A stretch of DNA of 64,000 nucleotides from Lacticaseibacillus chiayiensis (GCF_004123795.1 NZ_MSSM01000005.1:124001-188000), one strand, 5' to 3'. Counted from the first letter of the stretch, positions 42,541-55,933 are shown. Made by a program: numbers and translations. The notes: generated from the sequence alone by a model not told the origin.

Positions 42541-43547
42541 TCGCCTGCCACCTGCCAGTGAATCTTTTCCGACGGATCGGTGACAACTTTGCCGATAACT
42601 TTACTGCTTGGCAATGCCGTCTGTACATCGGAAACCGATTCCTCAGCAACCGCCAAAATCATACCGATGCCAAGATTAAACGTCATCCGCATCGTGGTTT
42701 CGCTCAAATGACCGGCTTGTTGCAAACGATCAAAAAGTTCCGGCCGTCGCCATGCTTGTGGATCGACGTGGGCACTTAAGCCATCCGGGATCACCCGTGG
42801 CAGGTTCTCGGTAATCCCACCGCCGGTAATGTGTGCTGCCGCATGGATCAAGCCTTGCTGCATCAAAGGCAACACCTGTTTAACGTAGATTCGGGTCGGA
42901 CGCATGAGTGCTTGCATCATTTCAGAACCGTCTTCAAGTGTCTGACTGCCCAAATCGGTTTCAGCCAACAATTTTCGGACCAGTGAATAGCCATTGCTAT
43001 GGACACCGGAACTTGGCAAGCCAATCAACACATCGCCTGCAGCGACATCCTGCGGTAATCTTTTTGGTGCCGAAACTACTCCAACTGCAAAACCAGCCAA
43101 ATCGTAATGATGTTGCGGATACATGTCCGGCATCTCAGCAGTCTCACCACCGATGAGCGCCATCTCTGCCTGTTGGCAACCAAATGTAATCCCGCGAACT
43201 ACGGATTCCGCCCGAGCGACATCCAAATGATCCACCGCCATATAATCAAGGAAAAATAGCGGCTGTGCTCCTGTCGCTAGCAAATCATTGGCCACCATCG
43301 CCACCAGATCAATACCAACCGTTTCATGCGCATCGCACTGCAAGGCCAACAGCAACTTGGTTCCGACCCCATCTGTAGCACTAATCAAGGTTGGCTGTGG
43401 AACAGAAGGTAACCGATATGCTGCCGCGAAGCCGCCAACACTAGCTACCACATTTTCATTCATTGTTTCCTTAGCTAACGCGGCAATTCGCTGCACCGCT
43501 TCGTCACCGGCCTTAATATCAACGCCGGCATCTTTATAATCTGTCAT
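42537..43547 (-). CDS. purM: Phosphoribosylformylglycinamidine cyclo-ligase
   Basis: A 336-residue AIR synthetase. Typical segments are DGVGTKLLLA, VAMVANDLLATGAQPLFFLDY, GGETAEMPDMY and HITGGGITENLPR. It overlaps purF by four bases and purN by four. Confidence 0.97.
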   Translation of the reverse strand: MTDYKDAGVDIKAGDEAVQRIAALAKETMNENVVASVGGFAAAYRLPSVPQPTLISATDGVGTKLLLALQCDAHETVGIDLVAMVANDLLATGAQPLFFLDYMAVDHLDVARAESVVRGITFGCQQAEMALIGGETAEMPDMYPQHHYDLAGFAVGVVSAPKRLPQDVAAGDVLIGLPSSGVHSNGYSLVRKLLAETDLGSQTLEDGSEMMQALMRPTRIYVKQVLPLMQQGLIHAAAHITGGGITENLPRVIPDGLSAHVDPQAWRRPELFDRLQQAGHLSETTMRMTFNLGIGMILAVAEESVSDVQTALPSSKVIGKVVTDPSEKIHWQVAGE

Positions 43548-44973
43548 GCGCTAACCTCCGCAACATTGACTTTAAGTGACGCAACTTCTTTATTCAGGGC
43601 TGACTCATAATCGTCAAGCGGCGTCGGATATTTTCCGGTGAAATAGGCGACACATAACCCGCCATTTGGAGCCGTCGTCGGCAACCCAATACTATCTTCC
43701 AGCCCCTGAGTCGAAAGAAATCCAAGTGATTCAACATTTAACAAATCACGCATTTCCGGAACCGGATGATTCGCCGCAAACAATTCACTGGTCGTTTGAA
43801 AATCAATGCCGTAAAAGCACGGAAACCGCAGTGGTGGACTGGCGATGCGCAGATGAACCTCCGCAGCCCCGGCTTCTTTTAGTAATTTAACGATTTGCTT
43901 GGAAGTAGTCCCCCGCACAATCGAGTCATCCACCAAAACGATCCGTTTGCCGGCAACGACCGGTTTAATGACGCTCAACTTCATTTTGACGCTTTTTTCA
44001 CGTAAGGCCTGTGTCGGCTGAATGAACGTCCGCGCCACATACTGGCTCTTGACCAGCCCCATTTCATAAGGAATTCCACTGGCCTTGGCATAACCGATCG
44101 CCGCTGACAGTGATGAATTAGGCACCCCGACAACAATATCGGCGTCTGCTGGTTGTTCCTTCGCCAAACGCTCACCCATGCGAACTCGCGCCTGATGAAC
44201 GTTAATTCCGTGAATATCGGAATCCGGCCGGGCAAAGTAGATATATTCCATTGAGCAAACTGCCAACGTTGTCTTGGTTGTGAAGTGATCCAAATGCAAC
44301 CCATCATCATCAATGATAATCAGTTCTCCAGGTTGCACATCCCGAACAAAATCAGCGCCGACTGCATCCAAAGCAGCTGTTTCGCTGCAGACAATGTAAC
44401 CGCCATCCGGCATCACGCCAACCACCATCGGCCGAAAGCCATGAGGATCAACCGCGGCATACAAGCCATGCTCGGTCAACAAAACAAACGCAAAACCACC
44501 GTGAACTTCATTCAATGCCGTTTTCAGCTGCACCAGCCACGGTTGACCAACCTGCCGGCGAATCAGATGCATAAGCACTTCGGTATCTGAAGTCGATTGA
44601 AAAATTGCACCTTGATCTTCCAGTTCACGCCGTAAACTAATGGCGTTCGTCAAATTGCCGTTATGTGCCAAAGCAATCGCTTCATCAGAAAACCGAAAAA
44701 GCAAAGGTTGGATATTTTCAAGGACGCGACCACCCGCCGTTGAATACCGAACATGCCCTAGAGCAGCACGACCCATCAATGGCCGTAACTGGTCTGTGTT
44801 GGTAAACACTTCACTCAGCAACCCCAAACCATAATGACGCCGCATGCCTTCTTTGGTGAGACCAACGATGCCGGCGCCTTCCTGCCCTCGGTGTTGCAAC
44901 GTATGCAGGCCCAGATGGGTAATACTGGCAGCGTTGGGATTGCCCCAAATACCAAAGACACCGCATTCTTCAT

Positions 44974-44998
<25 letters not shown>
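43544..44998 (-). CDS. purF: Amidophosphoribosyltransferase
   Basis: The first committed step of purine synthesis, glutamine plus PRPP to phosphoribosylamine. The 484-residue protein has an 11-residue propeptide that exposes C12 ([11 protein letters not shown]), the Ntn glutaminase domain, and the PRPP loop [12 protein letters not shown]. Cysteines for a 4Fe-4S cluster of the Bacillus type are not obvious at a glance. The start overlaps purL by 25 bases and has its own GGAGG. Confidence 0.97.
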
Positions 44999-47176
<2,178 letters not shown>

Positions 47177-47190
<14 letters not shown>

Positions 47191-47863
47191 GAATGTCGGC
47201 TCCTTTCGTTTGTTGGATGAGCGACTGAAAGAGGCCTAATCCATCAGTGCCACCAAGTAAGGCCTCAACCGCGCGCTCCGGATGCGGCATCATGCCCAGA
47301 ACGTTGCCAGCCGCATTGGTTACGCCGGCGATGTCATGGACACTGCCATTTGGATTATCAGTATACCGGAACACCACTTGGTCATTGGCTTCGAGTTCAG
47401 CCAACGTTTCGGGATCGGCATAATAGTTGCCTTCACCATGGGCGATTGGCAACGTCAACTGTTCACCAACCCGGTATTGGTTGGAAAATGCGGTATCTGC
47501 ACGATCAACGGTTAACGTCACCGGCTCGCAGATAAAGTTCAGATCGCGATTCCACTGCAAAGCACCAGGCAACAAACCGGCTTCGGTTAAAATCTGAAAG
47601 CCGTTGCAGATACCCAATACATAACCGCCAGCGTCCGCAAAATCTTTTAGCGCCGTCATGACAGGTGAAAAGCGAGCGATGGCACCGCTGCGCAAGTAAT
47701 CACCGTAAGAAAAACCGCCGGGAACCATCACGACATCGTAACTGCTTAAATCGGTTTGCTCCTGCTTGATCAGTTCACAGTCGGCACCGGCAATTTGTTG
47801 CACTGCCCACTGCAAATCCAAATCACAATTGGATCCGGGAAAAGAAATAACGGCCGCTTTCAT
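47177..47863 (-). CDS. purQ: Phosphoribosylformylglycinamidine synthase, PurQ glutaminase
   Basis: A 228-residue class I glutamine amidotransferase. The nucleophile is in GICNGFQIL, the oxyanion region [15 protein letters not shown], and the catalytic His/Glu pair in MPHPERAVE. It overlaps purS by four bases. Confidence 0.97.
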
Positions 47864-48120
47864 GCCTCATCCTCCGTGATTGGCTCTAAGTCAAAGCGAT
47901 AAGTTTCCATATTGACGTTGGCGAGCAACTGATCACAAATCGTATCGACTTGCTTTCTTACTGCTGCTTCGGTGCCACTAAGCTTCAATTCGAAATATTT
48001 GCCATATAAGACATCATCAACATTGTGGTAATCCATCCGGCTCAAGGCGGTCTTGATGACTTCGGCTTTGGGATCCAGTACAGATGGCTTGTAGGTCACG
48101 TAAACTTTGGCTTTAAACAT
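47860..48120 (-). CDS. purS: Phosphoribosylformylglycinamidine synthase, PurS subunit
   Basis: An 86-residue small subunit bridging PurL and PurQ. The [16 protein letters not shown] start is diagnostic. It overlaps purC by eight bases and purQ by four. Confidence 0.96.
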   Translation of the reverse strand: MFKAKVYVTYKPSVLDPKAEVIKTALSRMDYHNVDDVLYGKYFELKLSGTEAAVRKQVDTICDQLLANVNMETYRFDLEPITEDEA

Positions 48121-48841
48121 GGGCAGCTCCTTTTCCTTGTAGTCGATTAAGTACTTCTTGGTAAACCGGCGTTAACGGGCCTCGATTTTGACGAAAGACG
48201 TCTTTATCAAGCGATGCGCCTGTTTGCTGGTCAACCAAGCGGAAATTATCCGGTGACAGTTCATCTGCTAAGACTAATGTGCCGTCTTTTAATGTCCCGT
48301 ACTCAAGCTTGAAATCAACCAAGGTGATGCCGACTTCATTGAAGCGTTTCGTTAAATAAGCGTTAATCCGGTCAGTTAAGGCGCGAACTTCGCGTAATTG
48401 TTCAGGCGTTGCTTCGTGCAAGGCAAAAATCTGTGCCTCGTTCATGAATGGATCGCCGAGTTCATCGGACTTGTAATAGTATTCATGAATCGGTGGATCG
48501 AGCTTCATCATCGGCTTAACGTTGAACTTTGTCACAAAATGCCCGGATGCATAATTGCGCACCACGACTTCCAGCGGCAGCATCGTCGCCTTTTTGACAA
48601 TCATGGTAGTAGCATCTGGCGAATCAATGTAATGGGTTGGAATACCGGCGGCGGACAATTCCTTAAACAGCAAGGTCGAAATGGCGCGATTCAGTTCGCC
48701 TTTATGGTCAATCTGCGCCTTCTTTTCACCGTTCAACGCCGTGGCCTGATTGGTGTATGCCATCCATAAAACATCCGGATCTTCGGTTGCAAAAACCTGC
48801 TTGGCTTTGCCGGTATACAGTAACGTTGTCTTCTTCACCAT
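48113..48841 (-). CDS. purC: SAICAR synthetase
   Basis: A 242-residue ligase joining aspartate to CAIR. It has the LLYTGKAKQVFAT start, VVVRNYASGHF and LVDFKLEYG segments. It overlaps purK by seven bases and purS by eight. Confidence 0.97.
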   Translation of the reverse strand: MVKKTTLLYTGKAKQVFATEDPDVLWMAYTNQATALNGEKKAQIDHKGELNRAISTLLFKELSAAGIPTHYIDSPDATTMIVKKATMLPLEVVVRNYASGHFVTKFNVKPMMKLDPPIHEYYYKSDELGDPFMNEAQIFALHEATPEQLREVRALTDRINAYLTKRFNEVGITLVDFKLEYGTLKDGTLVLADELSPDNFRLVDQQTGASLDKDVFRQNRGPLTPVYQEVLNRLQGKGAAHV

Positions 48842-49950
48842 GCTGCCTCCATTTGTTTGAGTATGTCCAAAACATTGCGATCATCGGTCACGGTCAAATG
48901 TCCCATCTTGCGGCCCGGGCGAATTTCGGCTTTGCCATAATCATGCATGTGCCATTCCGGATGCTGTGGCCACTTGGCTTTGGCCTGGGTTAAATCGTCA
49001 CCAAGCAAATTGCGCATCACCGCCGGCTGCTTCAACTTAATTGGCGGAATTGGCAGACCGCAGATGCTCAGAATGTGCGCATCGAATTGCGAAAAGTTAC
49101 ATGCTTCGATCGAATAATGGCCGGAGTTATGCGGCCGTGGTGCCAGTTCATTGGCAATCACGTTGTCCCCTTCAAGGAACAGCTCAACGCCAAGCACGCC
49201 GCGTAAATCAAGCCCTAAGGCAATCTTGGTCGCCAGGTCATCAATTTTGTGCGCTAAAACCGTTGAAATGTTCGGCGACGGTGCTAAAGTGAGATGCAAA
49301 ATGTGGTTTTTGTGTCGATTTTCGACAATCGGGAAAACCCGCACCTGATCGCGGCCATCACGGGTGATCATCACAGAGGCTTCGCGATCAAATTGCTGGC
49401 GTTTTTCCAAAATGCACGGACCGTGCGCCAACAACTTTTCTCCGGCAGGTACATCTACCATGGTGTTGATATCCTGTTGGCCGTGTCCGTCATAACCGCC
49501 TGTTGTGGTTTTCAAAATAGCTGGCAAGCCGATCTTGGCAATCGCAGTTTTCAATGTTGTCGGTGAATCAACTGCGGCAAACGGTGTCACCGGCACGCCA
49601 TGGGTCTCAAGAAAGGTTTTCTCCTTGATGCGGTCACGCGTCGTTGCCAGGATTGCCGTACCTTGAGGAATCTTCGTTAAATTGCGAACCGCTTCAAGTG
49701 CAGCGAGGTCAACGTTTTCGAACTCATAGGTTAAAACATCGGATTCCTTGGCCAACTTGGTCAACGCCGCTTGATCTTCGTATGGGGCGGTAATTTGAAA
49801 GTCCGCGACCTGGCCAGCGGGTGAGTTCGGCGTTGGCTCCAAAATGCCAACACGATAACCCATGGCTTTGGCACTTTGAGTCAGCATCCGACCAAGTTGG
49901 CCGCCACCGATAATGCCGATTGTTGCCGGAGATGTCACCAAATCAATCAT
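48835..49950 (-). CDS. purK: 5-(carboxyamino)imidazole ribonucleotide synthase
   Basis: A 371-residue ATP-grasp enzyme that makes N5-CAIR from AIR, ATP and bicarbonate. [12 protein letters not shown] is at the N-terminus, then [11 protein letters not shown] and [13 protein letters not shown]. It overlaps purE by four bases. Confidence 0.97.
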   Translation of the reverse strand: MIDLVTSPATIGIIGGGQLGRMLTQSAKAMGYRVGILEPTPNSPAGQVADFQITAPYEDQAALTKLAKESDVLTYEFENVDLAALEAVRNLTKIPQGTAILATTRDRIKEKTFLETHGVPVTPFAAVDSPTTLKTAIAKIGLPAILKTTTGGYDGHGQQDINTMVDVPAGEKLLAHGPCILEKRQQFDREASVMITRDGRDQVRVFPIVENRHKNHILHLTLAPSPNISTVLAHKIDDLATKIALGLDLRGVLGVELFLEGDNVIANELAPRPHNSGHYSIEACNFSQFDAHILSICGLPIPPIKLKQPAVMRNLLGDDLTQAKAKWPQHPEWHMHDYGKAEIRPGRKMGHLTVTDDRNVLDILKQMEAAW

Positions 49951-50432
49951 TTGAGAGCCGCCTCACTTTCTTCGGCTCGTTTGGTCTGCTCGGCACGAAA
50001 TGCTTCAAGGCGTTGGGTTAATGCCTCATCAGTTAAAGCCAGAATCGAAGCAGCAAATAAAGCAGCATTCATAGCACCGGCATCACCAATAGCCATAGTT
50101 CCAACTGGTACCCCACCTGGCATTTGAACAATCGACAACAAGCTATCGACGCCATTTAATGTTCGTGTTTTGATCGGAACGCCGATGACAGGTAAAAGGG
50201 TGTTAGCAGCGAGCATCCCAGGCAAATGGGCCGCTCCGCCTGCTCCGGCAATAATGACCCCAAAGCCTTGATCTGCCGCATGCTTGCCGAATTCTGAAAG
50301 CTTGTCCGGCATGCGGTGTGCCGAAATCACGTGCTTTTCAAAAGGAATTGCCAACGCCGTCAATTGCGTTGCAACCTGTTGCATGGTTGGCCAATCGGAG
50401 CTTGAGCCCATGACCACAGCTACTTTCTGCAT
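49947..50432 (-). CDS. purE: N5-CAIR mutase
   Basis: A 161-residue class I PurE. The [12 protein letters not shown] start, VISAHRMP and [12 protein letters not shown] segments are diagnostic. It is the first gene of the 11-gene operon; every junction down to purH overlaps or touches, indicating one polycistronic message. purB is not in the window. Confidence 0.97.
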   Translation of the reverse strand: MQKVAVVMGSSSDWPTMQQVATQLTALAIPFEKHVISAHRMPDKLSEFGKHAADQGFGVIIAGAGGAAHLPGMLAANTLLPVIGVPIKTRTLNGVDSLLSIVQMPGGVPVGTMAIGDAGAMNAALFAASILALTDEALTQRLEAFRAEQTKRAEESEAALK

Positions 50433-50517
50433 CTTGTTCCCTGCTTTCTTTAAGATATTTTGAGAATAGCACGTTGAGGAACAACATTCAACCGTAAAAT
50501 GGAACTATATTGGACTT

Positions 50518-50546
50518 ATTTTAAACTAATGTTCGTGTTTTGATAA
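50518..50546 (-). promoter_or_regulatory. Promoter of the pur operon with candidate PurBox
   Basis: On the minus strand TTATCA (50546-50541), a 17-bp spacer and TAAAAT (50523-50518). The spacer contains CACGAACATT (50537-50528), close to the PurR PurBox core CCGAACAWT with one change. No purine riboswitch aptamer was recognised in the ~110 bases between promoter and purE. Confidence 0.55.
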
Positions 50547-50671
50547 GATTGATGATTACTTGCGGTGTTTAAAACCCGAGTCATCGCTGTTCTCAATGGG
50601 AAAATTTGAATCGGCAACGCGCCTCAAATTCAAAAACTTCCGCGCTAATCTTTTTCAATTTTCTTGAAGCC
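50547..50671. other. Intergenic stretch between the pur promoter and the thiT terminator
   Basis: Together with its flanking signals this forms the 357-base gap between purE and thiT. I see nothing further in it beyond upstream promoter DNA. Confidence 0.5.
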
Positions 50672-50715
50672 AAAAAAATCGGTTCCAAAGATATGCTTCA
50701 TCTTTGGAACCGATT
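50672..50715 (-). terminator. Terminator of thiT
   Basis: A perfect 15-bp stem (50677-50691 with 50701-50715) and 9-nt loop, followed by seven Ts on the minus strand. Confidence 0.9.
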
Positions 50716-50789
50716 GAAGGCCTGGTTGCCTCCCCTACAACGCGAAAAGACAGAAACCGGCCAACCATTTTTATGAGTGATGCAACGGT

Positions 50790-51395
50790 TTAAGCTGCTT
50801 TGGTAGAAAGTGACTTGCCATCTTTGGCGATAAAGAGTTGTGGCGCTACGGTTAACAGAATGCCGACAACAACTATGGCCAAAACGGTACTGAACAGCGC
50901 GGATCCGCCATTAACGATCAACGAATAGATCCAGGCATTCATGCCTTTTGGTGCGTAACTGCCCCAGAAAACAACGCCGGCAATAAAGTGAATGAAGTAC
51001 TTAGCAAAAGTACCGATAATAATACCGGCAAAAGCATAGCCGCTAGCCTTCACCTTTTCACCGCCACGGACATTCTTTTGAAACGCAGCATACGTCAATC
51101 CCATCAAGCCAACCAGCGTGAACGCAATTGGATATTCAAGGAAGCCTTGAATCGGGTTCAAGACACTGCTGCCACCCAGGCCGCGCAGAATCAAATCCAG
51201 AATGCCCCAAACAAAGCCAGCCCATGCGGCAGGGATCGCCCCACGCCGCATCGCCAGAACTGCAATCGGAATCAAGCCATAATTCAACTCAATCGCCGAA
51301 ACCCCTGTGGTATGCGGAATATAGGTTAGCGCCATCGCAAATGCGGCAATAATCGCTGTTTCCAAAATAACAACCAGACGCTTATGTTGTTGCAT
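50790..51395 (-). CDS. thiT: Thiamine ECF transporter S component ThiT
   Basis: A 201-residue membrane protein with about six hydrophobic segments and the ThiT signatures AFAMALTYIP near the N-terminus and GFVWGILDLILRG (~65-80). It captures thiamine and works with shared EcfA/EcfA'/EcfT subunits encoded elsewhere. ATG 51395 lies seven bases after GGGAGG; the in-frame extension upstream is leader RNA. A TPP riboswitch precedes it. Confidence 0.95.
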   Translation of the reverse strand: MQQHKRLVVILETAIIAAFAMALTYIPHTTGVSAIELNYGLIPIAVLAMRRGAIPAAWAGFVWGILDLILRGLGGSSVLNPIQGFLEYPIAFTLVGLMGLTYAAFQKNVRGGEKVKASGYAFAGIIIGTFAKYFIHFIAGVVFWGSYAPKGMNAWIYSLIVNGGSALFSTVLAIVVVGILLTVAPQLFIAKDGKSLSTKAA

Positions 51396-51449
51396 AAAAA
51401 AAGCCTCCCAGTGAATCCCCACTCACAAAGAAGGTCGCTTCCGACCGTT

Positions 51450-51540
51450 CACAAATCCCTACGCTCGCATTAACGAACAGGTTCGAAGGGTCCGGGTCTC
51501 CCCAATCTCAGCCAATGGCTCCCCTTTGTGAAGGTTCATC
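51450..51540 (-). promoter_or_regulatory. TPP riboswitch (THI element) of thiT
   Basis: The minus-strand sequence has the conserved blocks GGGGAGC, CTGAGA, GGACCC, AACCTG, a GC-CG-AGGGA block and closing P1 arms CACAAA/TTTGTG. Between the aptamer and the start codon lies a small GGTCG-GAAG-CGACC hairpin and the ribosome binding site; no terminator with a T run is evident, so control of translation start is the likelier mode. An extended -10-like TAGGAT lies upstream. Confidence 0.93.
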
Positions 51541-51701
51541 GAATTAATTGATACAACCCTATCCTACCAGACTTTGGAGAAAGGGCAAATATTTTACCCA
51601 GAGCGGAGCGTGAGCAGACATCGTTAGAAACCTGCAAACGCGTTTATGGGCATGAGCATTCGTTTCAGAAAAATTGAAGTCTCGCAACATAACTTTTTCG
51701 T

Positions 51702-53126
51702 TCATCGACTCAACCGTTCCTTTTCTTCGCGGTGCAAACCCTCCAACGACTTCCCCGCCGTTTCGGGTACAAAGATAACGACAAACAGTAACGATACAAT
51801 GTTCGTTGCAATGAAGCAAACGAATGTCCAAAACATCCCCATCTGTGCCAAGCCAATCGGGAAAAGCACCCCGACTGCAAAATTAGCCAACCACAGGAAG
51901 AAGGTCGCTGTGCCCATACCTAGTCCGCGCAACTGCTCCGGAAAAATCTCCGACATAAGCAGCCAAGTCATTGGACTAACTGCTCCTTGAAAAAAAGCCA
52001 GAAAGAGCATCATCATCAGAATGGTTGTAAAGGAACGCAACGGAGAGCCTGCGGGTAAACGGGTAGCAAACGTTACACCGATAATCGCAAGTGACGTGCC
52101 AATTAAACCAATAATCAGTAGTGGTCGCCGTGGGACACGCTTAAGTAATTGCATCGTGACAATTGTGGCAGCGACCGCGGTGACGCCATTGGCAATGTTT
52201 GCAACCAAAGCACTGTTGCGGCCAAATCCAGTCATCTGCAAAATCGACGTTCCATAATACATCATGACATTAATCCCGGCAATTTGCTGAATGACACCCA
52301 AGCCAATGCCAATCATTAACAGTCGGCGAATCCATTTAATCTTGAGTGCATCAACCCACTTGACCTTTTTAAGTTCTGCACTTTTTGCAATGGTCTGTCT
52401 TAAATGTTCAAGCTCATCTGGAACTTCTTGCGGTGTTCGTAAAACCGCAAGACTGGCTTCTGCAGCCTTCTGTCGCCCCTTCATCATCAGCCAACGCGGT
52501 GACTCTGGAACAAAATGGGTACCAACGCCTAGCAAGATGGCCGGAATAACGGCCAAGACGATCATCCACCGCCAAATACCGTGCACATTACCGAAATTCG
52601 TCCCTAAAACGGCATTCAGGATAAAGGCAAGTAATTGACCGGAGACGACCATCAATTCATTTTGGGTCACAAGCCGGCCACGCCGATTCGTTGGCGCAAT
52701 TTCGGCCAGAAAACTAGGAACCAAAACCGAAACACCACCAACCGCCAGTCCTAAGATCATCCGGGCACCAATCAACCAACCAGCACTAGGCGCTAACGCC
52801 GAAGCCAGTGTAGCGAGAAAAAATAAACCGGCTAATCCGGTAATCAAACGTTTACGCCCGTAACGATCGCTGATTCGGCCCACCAACACGGCTCCAAATG
52901 CCGCGCCTAACGTTAAACTACTGGTGACCCATCCCTGTGAACCCGGTGCTAATTTGAGCTCACTGGAAATAAACGGTAAAGCGCCATTGATGACGCCGGT
53001 ATCATAGCCAAAAAGAAGACCGCCCATAGTCGAAATGAGCGCCACCAGTCGTAACCGAACACGCGCAGTGGAAAAAGCACCAGTCCTGCGCTGCAAGCCT
53101 GTTTTTGTTTGATGTTGTAAATACAT
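51702..53126 (-). CDS. MFS sugar porter family transporter
   Basis: A 474-residue transporter of the sugar porter family with ~12 hydrophobic segments. Signatures are [30 protein letters not shown] and a C-terminal PETAGKSLE. Proton-linked uptake of a pentose, hexose or inositol is likely; the substrate cannot be decided. ATG 53126 follows GAGGGGG. It is monocistronic by position, between thiT's leader and ptsI. Confidence 0.9.
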   Translation of the reverse strand: MYLQHQTKTGLQRRTGAFSTARVRLRLVALISTMGGLLFGYDTGVINGALPFISSELKLAPGSQGWVTSSLTLGAAFGAVLVGRISDRYGRKRLITGLAGLFFLATLASALAPSAGWLIGARMILGLAVGGVSVLVPSFLAEIAPTNRRGRLVTQNELMVVSGQLLAFILNAVLGTNFGNVHGIWRWMIVLAVIPAILLGVGTHFVPESPRWLMMKGRQKAAEASLAVLRTPQEVPDELEHLRQTIAKSAELKKVKWVDALKIKWIRRLLMIGIGLGVIQQIAGINVMMYYGTSILQMTGFGRNSALVANIANGVTAVAATIVTMQLLKRVPRRPLLIIGLIGTSLAIIGVTFATRLPAGSPLRSFTTILMMMLFLAFFQGAVSPMTWLLMSEIFPEQLRGLGMGTATFFLWLANFAVGVLFPIGLAQMGMFWTFVCFIATNIVSLLFVVIFVPETAGKSLEGLHREEKERLSR

Positions 53127-53334
53127 GCAATTCCCCCTCATTCGGTAAACCACCATACTTACTATCAGAGATCTGCATCGCGGCTCGACCTTTTTTAGTT
53201 TACATAATAACCATATCACTTTTCTGAAACTGATGCATGCGAGTCAGAGTCATGCCCATAGCTCAGTCAGAGTCGATGGCGTATGGACCTCACTTGACAG
53301 AAATGGCAAATCACCTTCATAGAGCCTTCAAAGC

Positions 53335-53369
53335 AAAAAAAGACCGCCACCCGATTCGGGATGACAGCC
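53335..53369 (-). terminator. Terminator of ptsHI
   Basis: An ~11-bp stem with several G-U pairs (53342-53369) is followed on the minus strand by seven Ts. Confidence 0.8.
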
Positions 53370-53389
53370 TTCTTCGAATCATGACATCA

Positions 53390-55114
53390 TTACTGACCGG
53401 TTGTCTTTTTAACCAAGTCCGCATTTTCGTCATTCGAAATATTTTCATTTAGAGCAACATCGGCCATTTTAGCCATGTCCTCAGTGGAGAGCCGCTTCAT
53501 TAAGCTGCGAACCTTCAGAACAGAAGTTGCAGACATGGAATATTCATCAAGTCCCATACCAAGCAGCAACGGAACCATGATCGGATCACCAGCAGCCTCA
53601 CCACACATGCCAGCCCATTTGCCTTCCTTATGAGCCGAATCAATCACATGCTTGACTAGCCGAAGGATCGATGGGTTGTATGGTTGATAAAGGTAGGAAA
53701 CATGTTCATTCCCACGATCAGCCGCCATTGAATACTGAATTAAATCGTTAGTCCCAATCGAGAAGAAGTCAACATACTTGGCAAACTGATCAGCCAAAAC
53801 CGCCGCAGCGGGTATTTCGATCATGATACCAAGTTGAATGTTATCGGATACCTTAACGCCATCCTTGACCAACTTTTCTTTTTCTTCTGTGAAGATCTGC
53901 TTAGCCTGTTTGAACTCGGAAATGGTAGCGATCATCGGGAACATGATCCGCAGATTACCGAAGGCAGAGGCGCGCAACAAAGCACGCAACTGGGTACGGA
54001 ATATATCCTGACGATCTAGACTGATCCGGATCGCACGATAACCCAAGAATGGATTTTGCTCTTGCGGTAATGGCAGGTACGGTAAATGCTTGTCACCGCC
54101 TATATCCATTGTCCGAACAACAACCGGCTTCGGATTCATGGTCTCAAGAACCTTCTTGTAAGCTTCGAACTGATCGTCTTCTGTCGGCAATTCGGAAGAA
54201 TCCATGTAAAGGAATTCGGTACGATACAAGCCGATACCCTCAGCACCATTTGCCAGCACACCGTCGAGATCCTTAGGTGTTCCGATGTTAGCCGCAACAT
54301 CAAAATGCTTGCCATCAGCCGTCACGGATTTCGCCGTCTTCAGTTGCGCCCATTCAGCTTTTTGCTTAGCAAATGCTTCAGCAGCTTGCTTGAATTTAGT
54401 AATTTCATCCGTCGAAGGATCAATAACAACTTCACCGGTAAGACCATCAACGGAAATCAATTCGCCGTTTTGTGTCTTTTTGGTCACATCATCAGTCCCG
54501 ACAACGGCAGGAATTTCCAATGAACGGGCCATAATCGCACTGTGAGCAGTTCGACCACCGATATCGGTGACAAATGCCTTGACATACTTTTTATTCAACT
54601 GCGCCGTATCAGAAGGTGTCAGATCGTGAGCCACGATAATGACTTCTTCATCAATTAACGCTGGATTCGGCAACGTACGACCCAACAGATGCGCCATAAT
54701 ACGCTTTGTCACATCGCGAACATCGGCAGCACGTTCCTGCATATACGGATTATCAGTCATGCCTTCAAAAGTCTGGATGAAGAATTCGGAAACTTCCTTC
54801 ACAGCCTGTTCAGCGTTTACTTTTTCATCCTTGATCTTGGATTCGATCTGGCCAGTAAAGTCAGGATCAGCCAAAATCATCATATGGGCATCAAAAACTT
54901 GAGCCTCTTCTTCGCCAAGCGATTCAGCGGCCTTTGCACGGATAACCTTCAACTCATCATTACTTTGATTAAGTGCCTGCTTCAGCCGATTGATTTCCTT
55001 TGAAGGATCATCAACCGTTTTTTTGTTAAATGATAAATCAGGTTGAACCAGTAAATAGGCCTTCGCTGTGGCGATCCCATCACTAGCAGCGATTCCCTTC
55101 AAATGTTCATCCAT
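53390..55114 (-). CDS. ptsI: PTS enzyme I
   Basis: Enzyme I transfers phosphate from PEP to HPr. The 574-residue protein has the phospho-histidine H191 in [11 protein letters not shown], the PEP-binding [13 protein letters not shown] segment and the C-terminal catalytic cysteine in GMCGEAAGD. Its ATG overlaps the ptsH stop by one base (TAATG), giving coupling. Confidence 0.97.
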   Translation of the reverse strand: MDEHLKGIAASDGIATAKAYLLVQPDLSFNKKTVDDPSKEINRLKQALNQSNDELKVIRAKAAESLGEEEAQVFDAHMMILADPDFTGQIESKIKDEKVNAEQAVKEVSEFFIQTFEGMTDNPYMQERAADVRDVTKRIMAHLLGRTLPNPALIDEEVIIVAHDLTPSDTAQLNKKYVKAFVTDIGGRTAHSAIMARSLEIPAVVGTDDVTKKTQNGELISVDGLTGEVVIDPSTDEITKFKQAAEAFAKQKAEWAQLKTAKSVTADGKHFDVAANIGTPKDLDGVLANGAEGIGLYRTEFLYMDSSELPTEDDQFEAYKKVLETMNPKPVVVRTMDIGGDKHLPYLPLPQEQNPFLGYRAIRISLDRQDIFRTQLRALLRASAFGNLRIMFPMIATISEFKQAKQIFTEEKEKLVKDGVKVSDNIQLGIMIEIPAAAVLADQFAKYVDFFSIGTNDLIQYSMAADRGNEHVSYLYQPYNPSILRLVKHVIDSAHKEGKWAGMCGEAAGDPIMVPLLLGMGLDEYSMSATSVLKVRSLMKRLSTEDMAKMADVALNENISNDENADLVKKTTGQ

Positions 55115-55380
55115 TATTCAGCCAAGCCTTCTTTTTCCATAGTATCGGTAATAGCAGCAATTGCGTCTGCTTCGTCAGCACCTTCAGCAGAAATGGTAAC
55201 ATCGGCACCTTGGCCAACACCCAAACTCATAACACCCATAATGGACTTGAGGTTAACGCTCTTACCTTTATATTCCAAGTTGATGTCTGAGTTGAACTTG
55301 CTGGCTGCTTGTACCAACAAAGTTGCCGGACGTGCGTGGATCCCGGTTTCTGCAATAATGTTAAATTCACGTTTTTCCAT
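55114..55380 (-). CDS. ptsH: Phosphocarrier protein HPr
   Basis: An 88-residue HPr with both control sites: H15 (GIHARPAT), phosphorylated by enzyme I, and S46 ([12 protein letters not shown]), phosphorylated by HPr kinase for carbon catabolite repression through CcpA. AAGGAG precedes the ATG. Confidence 0.98.
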   Translation of the reverse strand: MEKREFNIIAETGIHARPATLLVQAASKFNSDINLEYKGKSVNLKSIMGVMSLGVGQGADVTISAEGADEADAIAAITDTMEKEGLAE

Positions 55381-55430
55381 GACTGATCTGCTCCTTCATA
55401 TAACTAGATTTCTAGTGTTTTTCCGAATAG

Positions 55431-55458
55431 TTTATAGGCACACCAACACCCAAAACAA
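55431..55458 (-). promoter_or_regulatory. Promoter of ptsHI
   Basis: On the minus strand TTGTTT (55458-55453), a 16-bp spacer and TATAAA (55436-55431), giving a leader of about 45 bases. Confidence 0.6.
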
Positions 55459-55480
55459 TTCATGTAAACCTTACCATTTT

Positions 55481-55496
55481 TTGTGGCTTGCCACAA
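55481..55496. other. 16-bp perfect palindrome upstream of the ptsHI promoter
   Basis: TTGTGGCTTGCCACAA, centred ~30 bp upstream of the -35. It has the size of a protein operator; as a terminator its T run would be on the plus strand, where no gene ends. It does not match the cre consensus. Confidence 0.5.
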
Positions 55497-55521
55497 GCGT
55501 CACATGAGATTTGACGCTTAT

Positions 55522-55713
55522 TTAGCGGGAATCGACTGACCTGTAGTGGTATTCGATGACACCATCACGTTTAGCCGTCCCCACAATCTCTTCACGATCA
55601 GGATAATTTGTCCATGCCGTCCGAAACGCCATAAATGTTTCGGGCGTCACCGTGATTTTCTCACGCTGACCAGTTTTTAACTCATCCATTAAAGTGACAT
55701 AATTCTGAGTCAT
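55522..55713 (-). CDS. Small conserved-looking protein of 63 residues
   Basis: A charged soluble protein with no hydrophobic segment, ending VIEYHYRSVDSR. GAGG lies seven bases before ATG 55713, good for a real gene. It lies upstream of ptsH on the same strand, 141 bases away, with the ptsHI promoter between. No family was recognised. Confidence 0.6.
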   Translation of the reverse strand: MTQNYVTLMDELKTGQREKITVTPETFMAFRTAWTNYPDREEIVGTAKRDGVIEYHYRSVDSR

Positions 55714-55828
55714 CTATTTGCCTCACCTCACTTCATAAGGTTAGCATAAAAGTAGGCATTGAAAAAGCGCTAATGCCTGATATCACTGAAATATTTGGAA
55801 CTTTTTAGCACTCTTGCAAGCCGAGTGC

Positions 55829-55882
55829 TTGCATTCTCGACATGAGGGTGTATACTATTGCCATAGGTCAAGAAAGGTCAAA
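55829..55882 (+). promoter_or_regulatory. clpE promoter with CtsR operator
   Basis: TTGCAT (55829-55834), a 16-bp spacer and TATACT (55851-55856). A CtsR heptad direct repeat follows at 55866-55882: GGTCAAG-AAA-GGTCAAA, one mismatch from consensus. It would cover the transcription start, as expected for class III heat-shock repression. Confidence 0.88.
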
Positions 55883-55933
55883 CCTTTTTTCGACTATATG
55901 TGGCACCTAATTAGACAGGAAGGTTGTGACAAA

